Source of the DNA: G963663495 sp963663495 | GTDB taxonomy: Bacteria; Bacteroidota; Rhodothermia; Rhodothermales; Bin80 | Direction: 5' to 3' | Length of the DNA stretch: 64,000 nucleotides | Assembly (NCBI GenBank): GCA_963663495.1 | Contig: OY760427.1 | Location: 3,162,001 to 3,226,000 of the forward strand | Part shown: positions 52,059 through 59,625 of the stretch, one piece after another | Position numbering within the stretch: position 1 is the stretch's first letter | Layout: every line of letters starts with the position of its first letter | Position numbers and translations under genes: made by a program | The notes under the pieces: model-generated | Databases searched by the model: none | Told to the model about the DNA's origin: nothing | Seen by the model: only the letters and a program-made list of their open reading frames with translations

Positions 52059-53440
52059 GGGAATTATATACGTGAGTACCCTCGCGTATCAATTTCACAG
52101 ATCAATGGGGTCGGTAACCCGAACGCCCCTCGCCGTGCAGTTGCCCCAATCCCGGAGGCCAATATGTTTGCGGCAGCGTTAAGGTCCGCATTGTCTGTGT
52201 ATCCACATGAGATACACTTGAATGTACTTTGGGTCAATCTATTCGCTTTGTCCCGGCGACCGCACTTGTTGCAGTTCTGACTCGTGTAAGGGGCCGGGAT
52301 CTTGAGCACTTCCCGACACTTGTACTGCAGCATCCCGTCTAACTGCCCCCATCCGGTGGCATTAATGCTACGGTTCAGCCGTGCCTTCCGGGCGACGTTC
52401 CTGCCTAGATTGTCAACAGTCCCTCTGGCGGATGAAGTCATCGCCACGACATCAAGATCTTCCAGCACAACCGTAGAAGAGCGGTTCGCGATCCTCCGGC
52501 TTGCTTGGTGATGGGTATTCCTGCGGGTCATCGCAATCGCTCGGTGAGCTTTCTGGAGTCGCTTCTTAGTGCGATATCTGCGGTTGGATCCTTTCTGCTG
52601 TCGGGCTGATTTCCGTTGATACCGGTGCAGTCTTGCCGTCTTACGCTTACCGTCCGGTTGCCGTATGATCTCGCGCTTGCCATCGGTGGAGACGGCGGCA
52701 ACCTGTCCGCAGTTACGGTCAATCCCTGTGGCAACGCCATTGTCTTCTATCTCAGGTGCTTCAATCTTGTAGCATATGCAGGCATACGATTTGCCCACCC
52801 GTTGCAGAATCACGGCTTTTACAGGAACCCCATCTGGATACGGGTTGCCTCCTTTACGTCGGATCTTCAGGTATCCAAGCTTGGGGATGAACAACCGTCC
52901 ATCCCTGATCTTGACCGCTTCAGGAATCGCAAAAGATGGGGTACTGCGGTATTTGGCTCTGAACTTCGGTTTACCCCTACCTTGATTGAAGCAAGCCTTC
53001 CATGCGTCGGCTTGGACCTTCAGCGTGGTGCGCACCACGCTGAACGAGTACTTCTGTAGCCACTCGGTGCGATCTCGTAGTTCTTTAAACCATTTTCCAA
53101 GAGGGAAGAAATACTTCACGGACGGAGGCTGCTCACCCGACTCCTCCGCCTGTTTGTATTCCTGGATGCACTGCGCCAGTATGGCATTCCACACGAACCT
53201 GCAAGCACCAGCAATCGCGCCTAGCTTATTCGCATTGCTCTTGCTCCCCGGAAGCAGTCGGTATTCAATTGTCCTATGGACAGAACAAACGCGAGCATAC
53301 TTGTTACAACCCTTTACGGGCATGGCATCAAGTCCAGTTGATGTTGTGGTAAGCAATGGGATGGAATGGCGTTCCGTCCATTGTGTCCATACCCTCCATC
53401 AAGCCAGAGGTTCATAGTCTGGGGTACTCAGGTATATAAA
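52059..53440 (-). mobile_element. tnpB element 4 (divergent subtype)
   Basis: The right end GGGAATTATATACGTGAGT at 52059 is identical to that of the other elements although the tnpB gene inside is clearly diverged. The left end is unclear: a partial repeat GTATATAAA sits at 53432-53440, directly abutting element 5. No MITE is attached on this side. Confidence 0.65.
52064..53323 (-). CDS. tnpB: TnpB RNA-guided nuclease, divergent copy 4
   Basis: 419 aa from the ATG at 53323; an upstream in-frame start at 53356 is possible. It shares the architecture of the other copies but only moderate identity: YRLLPGSKSNANKLGAIAGACRFVWNAI at the N-terminus, RuvC Asp in GIDRNCGQ, Glu in VVLEDLDVVAM, Cys4 ribbon (CNKCG and CISCG), final Asp in NADLNAA. 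All catalytic residues are intact. Its stop codon lies inside the terminal inverted repeat. Same ends with a different nuclease implies that the end sequences, not the gene, are what the mobilising enzyme recognises. Confidence 0.9.
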   Translation of the reverse strand: MPVKGCNKYARVCSVHRTIEYRLLPGSKSNANKLGAIAGACRFVWNAILAQCIQEYKQAEESGEQPPSVKYFFPLGKWFKELRDRTEWLQKYSFSVVRTTLKVQADAWKACFNQGRGKPKFRAKYRSTPSFAIPEAVKIRDGRLFIPKLGYLKIRRKGGNPYPDGVPVKAVILQRVGKSYACICYKIEAPEIEDNGVATGIDRNCGQVAAVSTDGKREIIRQPDGKRKTARLHRYQRKSARQQKGSNRRYRTKKRLQKAHRAIAMTRRNTHHQASRRIANRSSTVVLEDLDVVAMTSSARGTVDNLGRNVARKARLNRSINATGWGQLDGMLQYKCREVLKIPAPYTSQNCNKCGRRDKANRLTQSTFKCISCGYTDNADLNAAANILASGIGATARRGAFGLPTPLICEIDTRGYSRI

Positions 53441-53611
53441 GGGAGTTATATGGCTGAGTACCACGTGTTTTCGCAGGAGTTACTTTTGTGCTTTGGTTGT
53501 GCAGACAGGATGGCTTTCGCCAGCTTTTCATAATCGGTTCCCGCTTTTCACGAAAAGACTGCAATTATTTCAAATAACTCAACACGTGGGTACGCATGCT
53601 ATATAATTGCC
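53441..53611 (+). repeat. IS1595-derived MITE in tnpB element 5
   Basis: The outer end GGGAGTTATATGGCTGAGT leads into the inverted tail of the 54-aa ORF. The inner end, inverted GGCAATTATATAGCATGCG, matches the left end of the IS1595-type element at 38021. Confidence 0.75.
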
Positions 53612-53641
53612 ATATATTAGGGAGTTATATACCACAGTGCC

Positions 53642-54892
53642 ATGCCCGAAACGGTTAGTGCATACCGCAATATCACATACAGGCTGTTGCCCGGAAGTCG
53701 GAGTAACGCCAAGCAACTTGCTGGGTTAGCGGGTGCGTGTAGGTTTGTGTGGAATGCCATCCTCGCAGAGCAGAGCGAGGCGTACAGGAAAGCGAAAGAG
53801 GCTGGAGAGAAACCGCCCTCGGTACGCTTCTTCTCGCTGGGGAAGCGGTTCACGGAGCTGCGCCGCACGGTCGAGTGGCTACCTGAATACTCCTTTGGTG
53901 TCGTTAGATACACATTGAAATATCAGGCGGATGCATGGAAGGCATTCTTCAAGGAGGGTAAGAGAAGACCGAGATTCCATTCCAGACGTGGTAGTACGCC
54001 TTCGTTCACGATCCCGGATAACGTAAGGGTTCGGGATGGCAAGCTGTATATCCCGAAAGTGGGATATATGGCGCTCCGCAGGCGGGGAGGCAACCCGTAC
54101 CCTGATGGTATACCCGTCAAAGCCACTGTAAAGAAGAACGCCGGCAAAGGGTATGCTGTCATCTGCTACAAGATTGAGGCACCTGTAATAGAGGATACCG
54201 GCAGTGCTGTAGGCATTGACCGTAATTGCGGGCAGATCGCTATGGTCTCCACAGAGGGCGATACAAGCATTATCAGACAACCGGATACCAAGCGTCTTGA
54301 TGCCAAGTTGAAGCGGTATCAGCGAAGACTGGCGAGACAGAAGAGAGGCTCCAACCGTCGTAACAGGCGGAAGCATAGAATCGCCCGCATACAGCGCAAG
54401 CGTGCTAACGTCCTCAAGAATGCGAACCACCAGGTAAGTCGCAGTATTACCAATTGCTCCTCAACGGTGATACTGGAGGACCTAAAGATCAAAGCGATGA
54501 CACATTCAGCTAAGGGGACGATGGAGAGCTTTGGCACAAACGTCAGACAGAAGTCTGGCCTCAACCGTGGAATACTGCGAACAGGTTGGGGCCAGCTGGA
54601 TCAGATGCTGAGCTATAAGTGCCGCAAGGTGATAAAGGTTACCGCTGCCTATATCAGTCAGCGGTGTTCTGTGTGTGGGCACACAGAAGCGAGTAACCGC
54701 AAGATACGGAGCAAATTCACGTGTATGTCCTGTGGACATGCGGATCATGCAGACCTGAATGCGGCTGCAAACGTACTGGCCTCCGGGATTGGGGCTTCTG
54801 CACGGCGAGGGGCGTTCGGGTTACCGACCCCTATGACCCGTGAAATTGATACTAGTGCCTCACTGTGTACAGTTGGTCACTCACGTATATAA
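53642..54892 (+). CDS. tnpB: TnpB RNA-guided nuclease, intact copy 5
   Basis: 416 aa. RuvC residues are Asp193 (GIDRN), Glu279 (VILEDLK) and Asp371 (HADL). The zinc ribbon is Cys342/Cys345 and Cys361/Cys364. Residues 15-130 form the OrfB N-terminal region. TnpB is a single-turnover RNA-guided DNA nuclease using a right-end-derived guide RNA; cutting helps element retention. The ATG lies 22 bp inside the tnpB unit. The TAA stop is within the right inverted repeat (CGTATATAATTCCC), so a guide-RNA scaffold would have to overlap the coding sequence. No tnpA (Y1) or serine recombinase accompanies it. Likely functional. Confidence 0.95.
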   Translation: MPETVSAYRNITYRLLPGSRSNAKQLAGLAGACRFVWNAILAEQSEAYRKAKEAGEKPPSVRFFSLGKRFTELRRTVEWLPEYSFGVVRYTLKYQADAWKAFFKEGKRRPRFHSRRGSTPSFTIPDNVRVRDGKLYIPKVGYMALRRRGGNPYPDGIPVKATVKKNAGKGYAVICYKIEAPVIEDTGSAVGIDRNCGQIAMVSTEGDTSIIRQPDTKRLDAKLKRYQRRLARQKRGSNRRNRRKHRIARIQRKRANVLKNANHQVSRSITNCSSTVILEDLKIKAMTHSAKGTMESFGTNVRQKSGLNRGILRTGWGQLDQMLSYKCRKVIKVTAAYISQRCSVCGHTEASNRKIRSKFTCMSCGHADHADLNAAANVLASGIGASARRGAFGLPTPMTREIDTSASLCTVGHSRI

Positions 54893-54992
54893 TTCCCCAT
54901 ATAAACCCCTAACCATTCTTCTGACAACACGTTGCCATAACGGACGCCATCTTGAACCTAGCATGGGTGTTGCCGTTTGACAACTGGCCGCG

Positions 54993-55065
54993 CGCCCGTA
55001 GCTCAGCTGGATAGAGCGTCTGCCTCCGGAGCAGAAGGTCAGAGGTTCGAATCCTCTCGGGCGTA
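54993..55065 (+). tRNA. tRNA-Arg (anticodon CCG)
   Basis: Full cloverleaf: acceptor GCGCCCG pairs with CGGGCGT (G-U at the first pair), the D arm is followed by anticodon stem TCTGC/GCAGA with loop CTCCGGA, and the T arm is AGAGG-TTCGAAT-CCTCT. Anticodon CCG reads CGG arginine codons. CCA is not encoded. It overlaps the 3' end of the symporter gene on the other strand by 27 bp. Confidence 0.95.
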
Positions 55066-56409
55066 CACCTTGTCCGCATCAACATGGGCCGTCTGCACCG
55101 CGATTGATGCGGCGTATGGGTTGGGAGGAGACAATTGGTTCTCCGATGCCGCCACAATGGAAGCTACCGTAGCATCCCCTGTCACGTTACATACCGTGCG
55201 GCACATGTCCAAAATCCGATCCACACCAAGGATTAGTGCTATACCAGCCGCCGGTACGCTAATGGATTGCAAGATGATAACCAGCATGATGATACCCGCA
55301 CTGGGCACTGCGGCGGTTCCAATTGAGGCCAAGACTGCCAACATGACGATCCCGAGCTGGTCGCTCAGTCCGACCGGGATGCCGAGCGTCTGGGCTATAA
55401 AGACCGCCGCAACGGCAAGGTAAAGAGCCGTGCCGTCCATATTGATGGTCGCTCCAAGTGGAATCGCGAAGGACGACACCTCCTCCGACACTCCGAGGTT
55501 CTTCTCTGCCACATCCATGGTGACAGGAAGTGTGGCACCGCTCGATGAGGTTGAGAATGCCACCAGCTGCGCAGGCGCGATCCCGGCAAAAAACTGCTTG
55601 AATGTCAGTGGAGTGAAAAGCTTGAGTAGAGTCGGATACGTTACCAGCACATGCACAAGGAGCCCCAGAAGAACAACGATCATATAGAAGCCAAGGGCTC
55701 CTAACAGCTCGCCTAGCTCCTCTAGATTGTCCTGTGCAATCTTATTGATGGTATCCGCAAGGAGCGCAAACACACCAAGGGGAGCAGTGCGCATAATCAG
55801 TTCCACGATCTTTATTACGGCCTCATTCAGGCTGTCGAAGAATTGTATCATGGGCCGAGCCTTCTCTGCCGGCAGCAGCAGCAGCGCTATTCCAAAGAGC
55901 AGTGCAACAAACACTACCTGCAACATATTGCGATTATTGGAAGCGGACGAAAAGAAGTTGGACGGTACCATATCTACCAGCGGCTGCAGGGGGCCCCGCT
56001 CCATGGCCTCCTCTGCACCCTCTTGGTTCGACGCTGCCATATCCTCCCACTGGGTCTGGAGTTTTTCCCTCACTTCATCGGGAACAGAATCGCCTGGCCG
56101 AAAGACATTTACCGCCACCAGCCCAATAGCCAGAGCGACAACGGTGGTGCCTATATAGATACCTATTGTCTTGCCGCCAATACGGCCAAGCTTTCGCGTG
56201 TCAGAAAGCGATGCAACGCCGGTAATCAGAGATGCCAACACCAGGGGCACTGCGATAAGGAAGAGTCCTCGCAAGAAGATGGTCCCGAAGGGCGCCACCC
56301 AATTCGAAGTGAAGGTCCCCCATCCAAACGCGGCAGAAACGACCCCGTACAATAGACCAAGGATCAGTCCTCCAATTATCTGCCAATGAAGCTGCTTGTA
56401 CCAAACCAT
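55039..56409 (-). CDS. Dicarboxylate/amino acid:cation symporter (DAACS family)
   Basis: 456 aa from the ATG at 56409 (MVWYKQLHWQIIGGLILG). It has about eight membrane segments plus the two re-entrant loops of the GltP/DctA fold. The substrate and cation motifs are AFSTSSSGATLPVTMDVAEKNLG, GATINMDGTALY and SAGIIMLVIILQS. It would import glutamate, aspartate or C4-dicarboxylates with Na+ or H+. The last ten residues are read from antisense tRNA sequence, so the original stop may have been displaced, although the transport domain is complete. tnpB elements lie on both sides. Confidence 0.93.
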   Translation of the reverse strand: MVWYKQLHWQIIGGLILGLLYGVVSAAFGWGTFTSNWVAPFGTIFLRGLFLIAVPLVLASLITGVASLSDTRKLGRIGGKTIGIYIGTTVVALAIGLVAVNVFRPGDSVPDEVREKLQTQWEDMAASNQEGAEEAMERGPLQPLVDMVPSNFFSSASNNRNMLQVVFVALLFGIALLLLPAEKARPMIQFFDSLNEAVIKIVELIMRTAPLGVFALLADTINKIAQDNLEELGELLGALGFYMIVVLLGLLVHVLVTYPTLLKLFTPLTFKQFFAGIAPAQLVAFSTSSSGATLPVTMDVAEKNLGVSEEVSSFAIPLGATINMDGTALYLAVAAVFIAQTLGIPVGLSDQLGIVMLAVLASIGTAAVPSAGIIMLVIILQSISVPAAGIALILGVDRILDMCRTVCNVTGDATVASIVAASENQLSPPNPYAASIAVQTAHVDADKVYAREDSNL

Positions 56410-56523
56410 AATGACTTCAAGTGTTAACGTTAGGTGATTGAAGGTAGCAAGTGCGCGAAACATTGACGCTCCGCAGCGGGCTCTACAGGAAGAAAGGGCT
56501 TATTGCTACAATATATTGGGGAA

Positions 56524-57774
56524 TTATATACGTGAGTGACCAACTGTACACAGTGAGGCACTAGTATCAATTTCACGGGTCATAGGGGTCGGTAACCCGA
56601 ACGCCCCTCGCCGTGCAGAAGCCCCAATCCCGGAGGCCAGTATGTTTGCAGCCGCATTCAGGTCTGCATGATCCGCATGTCCACAGGACATACACGTGAA
56701 TGTGCTCTGCGTCTTACGGTTACTCGCTTCTGTGTGCCCACACACAGAACACCGCTGACTGGTATAGGCAGCGGTAACCTTTATCACCTTGCGGCACTTA
56801 TAGCCCAGCATCTGATCCAGCTGGCCCCAACCTGTTCGCAGTATTCCACGGTTGAGGCCAGACTTCTGTCTGACGTTTGTGCCAAAGCTCTCCATCGTCC
56901 CCTTAGCTGAACGTGTCATCGCTTTGATCTTTAGGTCCTCCAGTATCACCGTTGAGGAGCATTTGGCAATACTGCGACTTACCTGGTGGTTCGCATTCTT
57001 GAGGATGTTAGCACGCTTGCGCTGTATGCGGGCGATTCTATGCTTCCGCCTGTTACGACGGTTGGAGCCTTTCTTCTGTCTCGCCAGTCTTCGCTGATGC
57101 CGCTTCAACTTGGCATCAAGACGCTTCGTATCCGGTTGTCTGATAATGCTTGTATCGCCCTCTGTGGAGACCATAGCGATCTGCCCGCAATTACGGTCAA
57201 TGCCTACAGCACTGCCGGTATCCTCTATTACAGGTGCCTCCATCTTGTAGCAGATGACAGCATACCATTTGCCGGCGTTCTTCTTTACAGTGGCTTTGAT
57301 GGGTATACCATCAGGGTACGGGTTGCCTCCCCGCCTGCGGAGCGCCATATATCCCACTTTCGGGATATACAGCTTGCCATCCCGAACCCTTACGTTATCC
57401 GGGATCGTGAACGAAGGCGTACTACCACGTCTGGAATGGAATCTCGGTCTTCTCTTACCTTCCTTGAAGAATGCCTTCCATGCATCCGCCTGATATTTCA
57501 ATGTGTGTCTAACGACACCAAAGGAGTATTCAGGTAGCCACTCGACCGTACGGCGCAGTGCCGTGAACCGCTTCCCCAGCGAGAAGAAGCTTACCGAGGG
57601 CGGCTTCTCTCCAGCCTCTTTCGCTTTCTTGTAGGCCTCGCTCTGCTCTGCGAGGATGGCATTCCACACAAACCTACACGCACCCGCTAATCCAGCAAGT
57701 TGCTTGGCGTTACTTCGACTTCCGGGCAACAGCCTGTATGTGATATTGCGGTATGCACTAACCGTTTCGGGCAT
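56524..57774 (-). CDS. tnpB: TnpB RNA-guided nuclease, intact copy 6
   Basis: 416 aa and near-identical to copy 5, with about a dozen substitutions. RuvC Asp/Glu/Asp and the Cys4 ribbon are intact at the same residue numbers. The stop codon is within the terminal repeat, as in the other copies. The right end points toward the symporter, so a guide taken from the flank would read CAATATATTGTAGC. Likely functional, and together with copy 5 the best candidate for a live nuclease. Confidence 0.95.
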   Translation of the reverse strand: MPETVSAYRNITYRLLPGSRSNAKQLAGLAGACRFVWNAILAEQSEAYKKAKEAGEKPPSVSFFSLGKRFTALRRTVEWLPEYSFGVVRHTLKYQADAWKAFFKEGKRRPRFHSRRGSTPSFTIPDNVRVRDGKLYIPKVGYMALRRRGGNPYPDGIPIKATVKKNAGKWYAVICYKMEAPVIEDTGSAVGIDRNCGQIAMVSTEGDTSIIRQPDTKRLDAKLKRHQRRLARQKKGSNRRNRRKHRIARIQRKRANILKNANHQVSRSIAKCSSTVILEDLKIKAMTRSAKGTMESFGTNVRQKSGLNRGILRTGWGQLDQMLGYKCRKVIKVTAAYTSQRCSVCGHTEASNRKTQSTFTCMSCGHADHADLNAAANILASGIGASARRGAFGLPTPMTREIDTSASLCTVGHSRI

Positions 57775-57804
57775 GGCACTGTGGTATATAACTCCCTAAT
57801 AGAT

Positions 57805-57976
57805 GGACATTATATAGCATGAGTACCCACGTGTTGGGTTATTTGAAATAATTGCAGTGTTTTCGTGAGAAGCGGGAACCGATTATGAAAAACTGGCGAA
57901 AGCCATCCTGTCTGCACCACCAAAGCACAAAAAGTAATTCCTGCGAAAACGCGTGGCACTCAGCCATATAACTCCC
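57805..57976 (-). repeat. IS1595-derived MITE in tnpB element 6
   Basis: 172 bp, one base longer than the other copies; same ends and the same fragment of the 54-aa ORF. Confidence 0.72.
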
Positions 57977-58010
57977 ATATATTGCCAGCGCAGGAGTGTT
58001 CCGCGCACGC

Positions 58011-58970
58011 CTACATAGCAATAGCGAACGTGGCACTCACTGCACCCGGATGCAATTCCACCCGAGAATATAATCTGTTATTGTGAAGCCGCGCCGAAAT
58101 AGCAGCCTCAACGGCAGCACCTAGCCGGTTGACGAAGAAAAGGATGGAGATCCTGGATGCCCGACGCAAAAGCGTATTCGCATCCCCATGAACTTCGGCA
58201 TACCGATAGAATAACGGCGACACATTGGGCTTGGAACCATCTGGCGCTGTCTGCTCGGGATCAATAGAGCCAATGTACTTTCCATCCTCGTCGGTCCACA
58301 CCGGAACTCCACCCCGGATGACGTACTGATAGTCCTCCCATCCCGGTGCAAACTGAAAATATTTTCCCACCAGCTCGTAGTACTGCTGCTCGCCGAAGAA
58401 TGGTAATTTGTGAGAAAACGTCGCTCCTGTTTCGGGATGATACACCGCACTTTCTACGGCTTGAATCTGTTGAATCAGGTTGCGCACCCTTCGCCGATCG
58501 GCGTCACTCCATCCACTTGGGTCCTGAAAATTGATCGCCGAAAGTGCCTGATCAAAGGCGATGGGGTCGGCCGTGACCGACCGGTTATCCGGCAATGCTG
58601 CCAGATAGACCACATAGTCGTTCAACCACCGTGCGTAGCGCAATGGACTCCATGATTCATGAGCCATTCCCTGATACTGAGTACGTCCGCGCGCCCCTGA
58701 GCGGCGCCAATTGGCGTAGGCAGCCACGACTGCCAATTCAGCCCCAAGCCCGACTGCAGCCCGTATCCAATTGCGATTGTAGGCCTGCCCGAGCCCCGGA
58801 ACGGCACTTGAGAGCCCGAAGGCGAGGGGCACGCTCCGCTTGCCCTCGTCCGCAAGAAGCAGGGCAGTCCGTACGTCGCTGCTGCTGGCCATTTCCGCAA
58901 CCTGACCGTATGCCCTGCCAAAAGCTAAGGCAACCATTGCTAAGCTGCCTGCCACCATTATTGGTTTCAT
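58011..58970 (-). CDS. DUF5683-type envelope protein
   Basis: 319 aa with an N-terminal signal or anchor segment (MVAGSLAMVALAFGRAYGQ). The sequence SAVPGLGQAYNRNWIRAAVG is the hallmark of DUF5683, a Bacteroidota/Rhodothermota family of unknown function with a membrane segment following. The central region is soluble and aromatic-rich. The C-terminus (SVSATFAIAM-like strand) may be outer-membrane associated; this is inference. It is the last gene of the operon, 7 bp after the thioredoxin gene. tnpB element 6 lies 34 bp beyond its stop. Confidence 0.75.
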   Translation of the reverse strand: MKPIMVAGSLAMVALAFGRAYGQVAEMASSSDVRTALLLADEGKRSVPLAFGLSSAVPGLGQAYNRNWIRAAVGLGAELAVVAAYANWRRSGARGRTQYQGMAHESWSPLRYARWLNDYVVYLAALPDNRSVTADPIAFDQALSAINFQDPSGWSDADRRRVRNLIQQIQAVESAVYHPETGATFSHKLPFFGEQQYYELVGKYFQFAPGWEDYQYVIRGGVPVWTDEDGKYIGSIDPEQTAPDGSKPNVSPLFYRYAEVHGDANTLLRRASRISILFFVNRLGAAVEAAISARLHNNRLYSRVELHPGAVSATFAIAM

Positions 58971-58977
58971 TATGGCC

Positions 58978-59619
58978 TCATGATGCGGTGCCCATCCTAA
59001 TGAGCGGCCTCACCATTCGCGCAAAGGAATCGTAGTTGCCCGCCCCGACAACGTAGGAGCGAATGGTACCGGCGCGATCCACCACATAGGAAACCGGGCG
59101 TCCCTGCGCGAGTGCTACCTTGTATAGCGGAGGCATATCGCCTAGCTCAAAATATCCGGAGAGTGTACGCTCGGGCAATAAATCCGAGAAGCGAATCAGA
59201 TCTTCCTGCGGCTCGTCAGACAGCGTCAGTACCACCAGTCCACTCTCCTCAAGGTCAGCCTGCAACTTATCCAGCTCCGGGAGCTCTGCAATGCACGGCT
59301 GGCACCATGTGGCCCAAAAATTGATAAGAACCACATGGCCCCGATAATCGCTCAGCGCAGCCGTGGCTTCATCCTCCAGCATCGTGAACGCGAAGTCCGG
59401 TGCATCCAGGTCTACTCCACCCACGATTTCCTCATCTTCTGAAATACCAGATAGAGCCATGGCAAGAAGTGCTCCAGACGCCACGATTAAAAGTGCAGAT
59501 GTACCTGATGCCATCCAATCCAATCCCTCGGTTGGTAAGGCTCCCTTACCACCGCGAAGGACAACAATAAGACATGTTATGCCTGTGGCAAGCATCAACA
59601 GACTAAAGGCAATCAGCAT
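58978..59619 (-). CDS. TlpA-like membrane-anchored thioredoxin
   Basis: 213 aa. Two hydrophobic helices (residues 1-22 and about 39-59) anchor a periplasmic thioredoxin domain. LINFWATWCQPCIAELPEL places the redox pair at Cys106 and Cys109. The fold continues with GLVVLTLSDEP and a cis-Pro region (RPVSYVVDRAGTIRSY). It would reduce or rearrange disulfides of exported proteins. The start is 6 bp after the stop of the preceding gene, so it is co-transcribed with the metallopeptidase-propeller and DUF5683 genes, its possible clients. Confidence 0.9.
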   Translation of the reverse strand: MLIAFSLLMLATGITCLIVVLRGGKGALPTEGLDWMASGTSALLIVASGALLAMALSGISEDEEIVGGVDLDAPDFAFTMLEDEATAALSDYRGHVVLINFWATWCQPCIAELPELDKLQADLEESGLVVLTLSDEPQEDLIRFSDLLPERTLSGYFELGDMPPLYKVALAQGRPVSYVVDRAGTIRSYVVGAGNYDSFARMVRPLIRMGTAS

Positions 59620-59625
59620 GGTTAT

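Larger units (their letters stand above)
53441..54897 (+). mobile_element. Composite tnpB element 5 (intact)
   Basis: MITE 53441-53611, spacer ATATATTA 53612-53619, tnpB unit 53620-54897. Flanks are TATATAAA at 53433-53440 and CATATAAA at 54898-54905, a 7-of-8 match consistent with an 8-bp target duplication. It is head-to-head with element 4. Confidence 0.82.
56519..57976 (-). mobile_element. Composite tnpB element 6 (intact)
   Basis: tnpB unit 56519-57796, spacer 57797-57804, MITE 57805-57976. ATATTG directly abuts both ends (56513-56518 and 57977-57982), a shorter direct repeat than in element 1. Ends match the other copies. Confidence 0.8.

Noticed and set aside
53441..54897. Interpretation as ordinary IS200/IS605 or IS1341 elements
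   Set aside because: The inverted repeats, the target duplications and the MITE segment do not fit Y1-type transposition; I prefer DDE-type mobilisation. TnpB itself is of the usual OrfB family.
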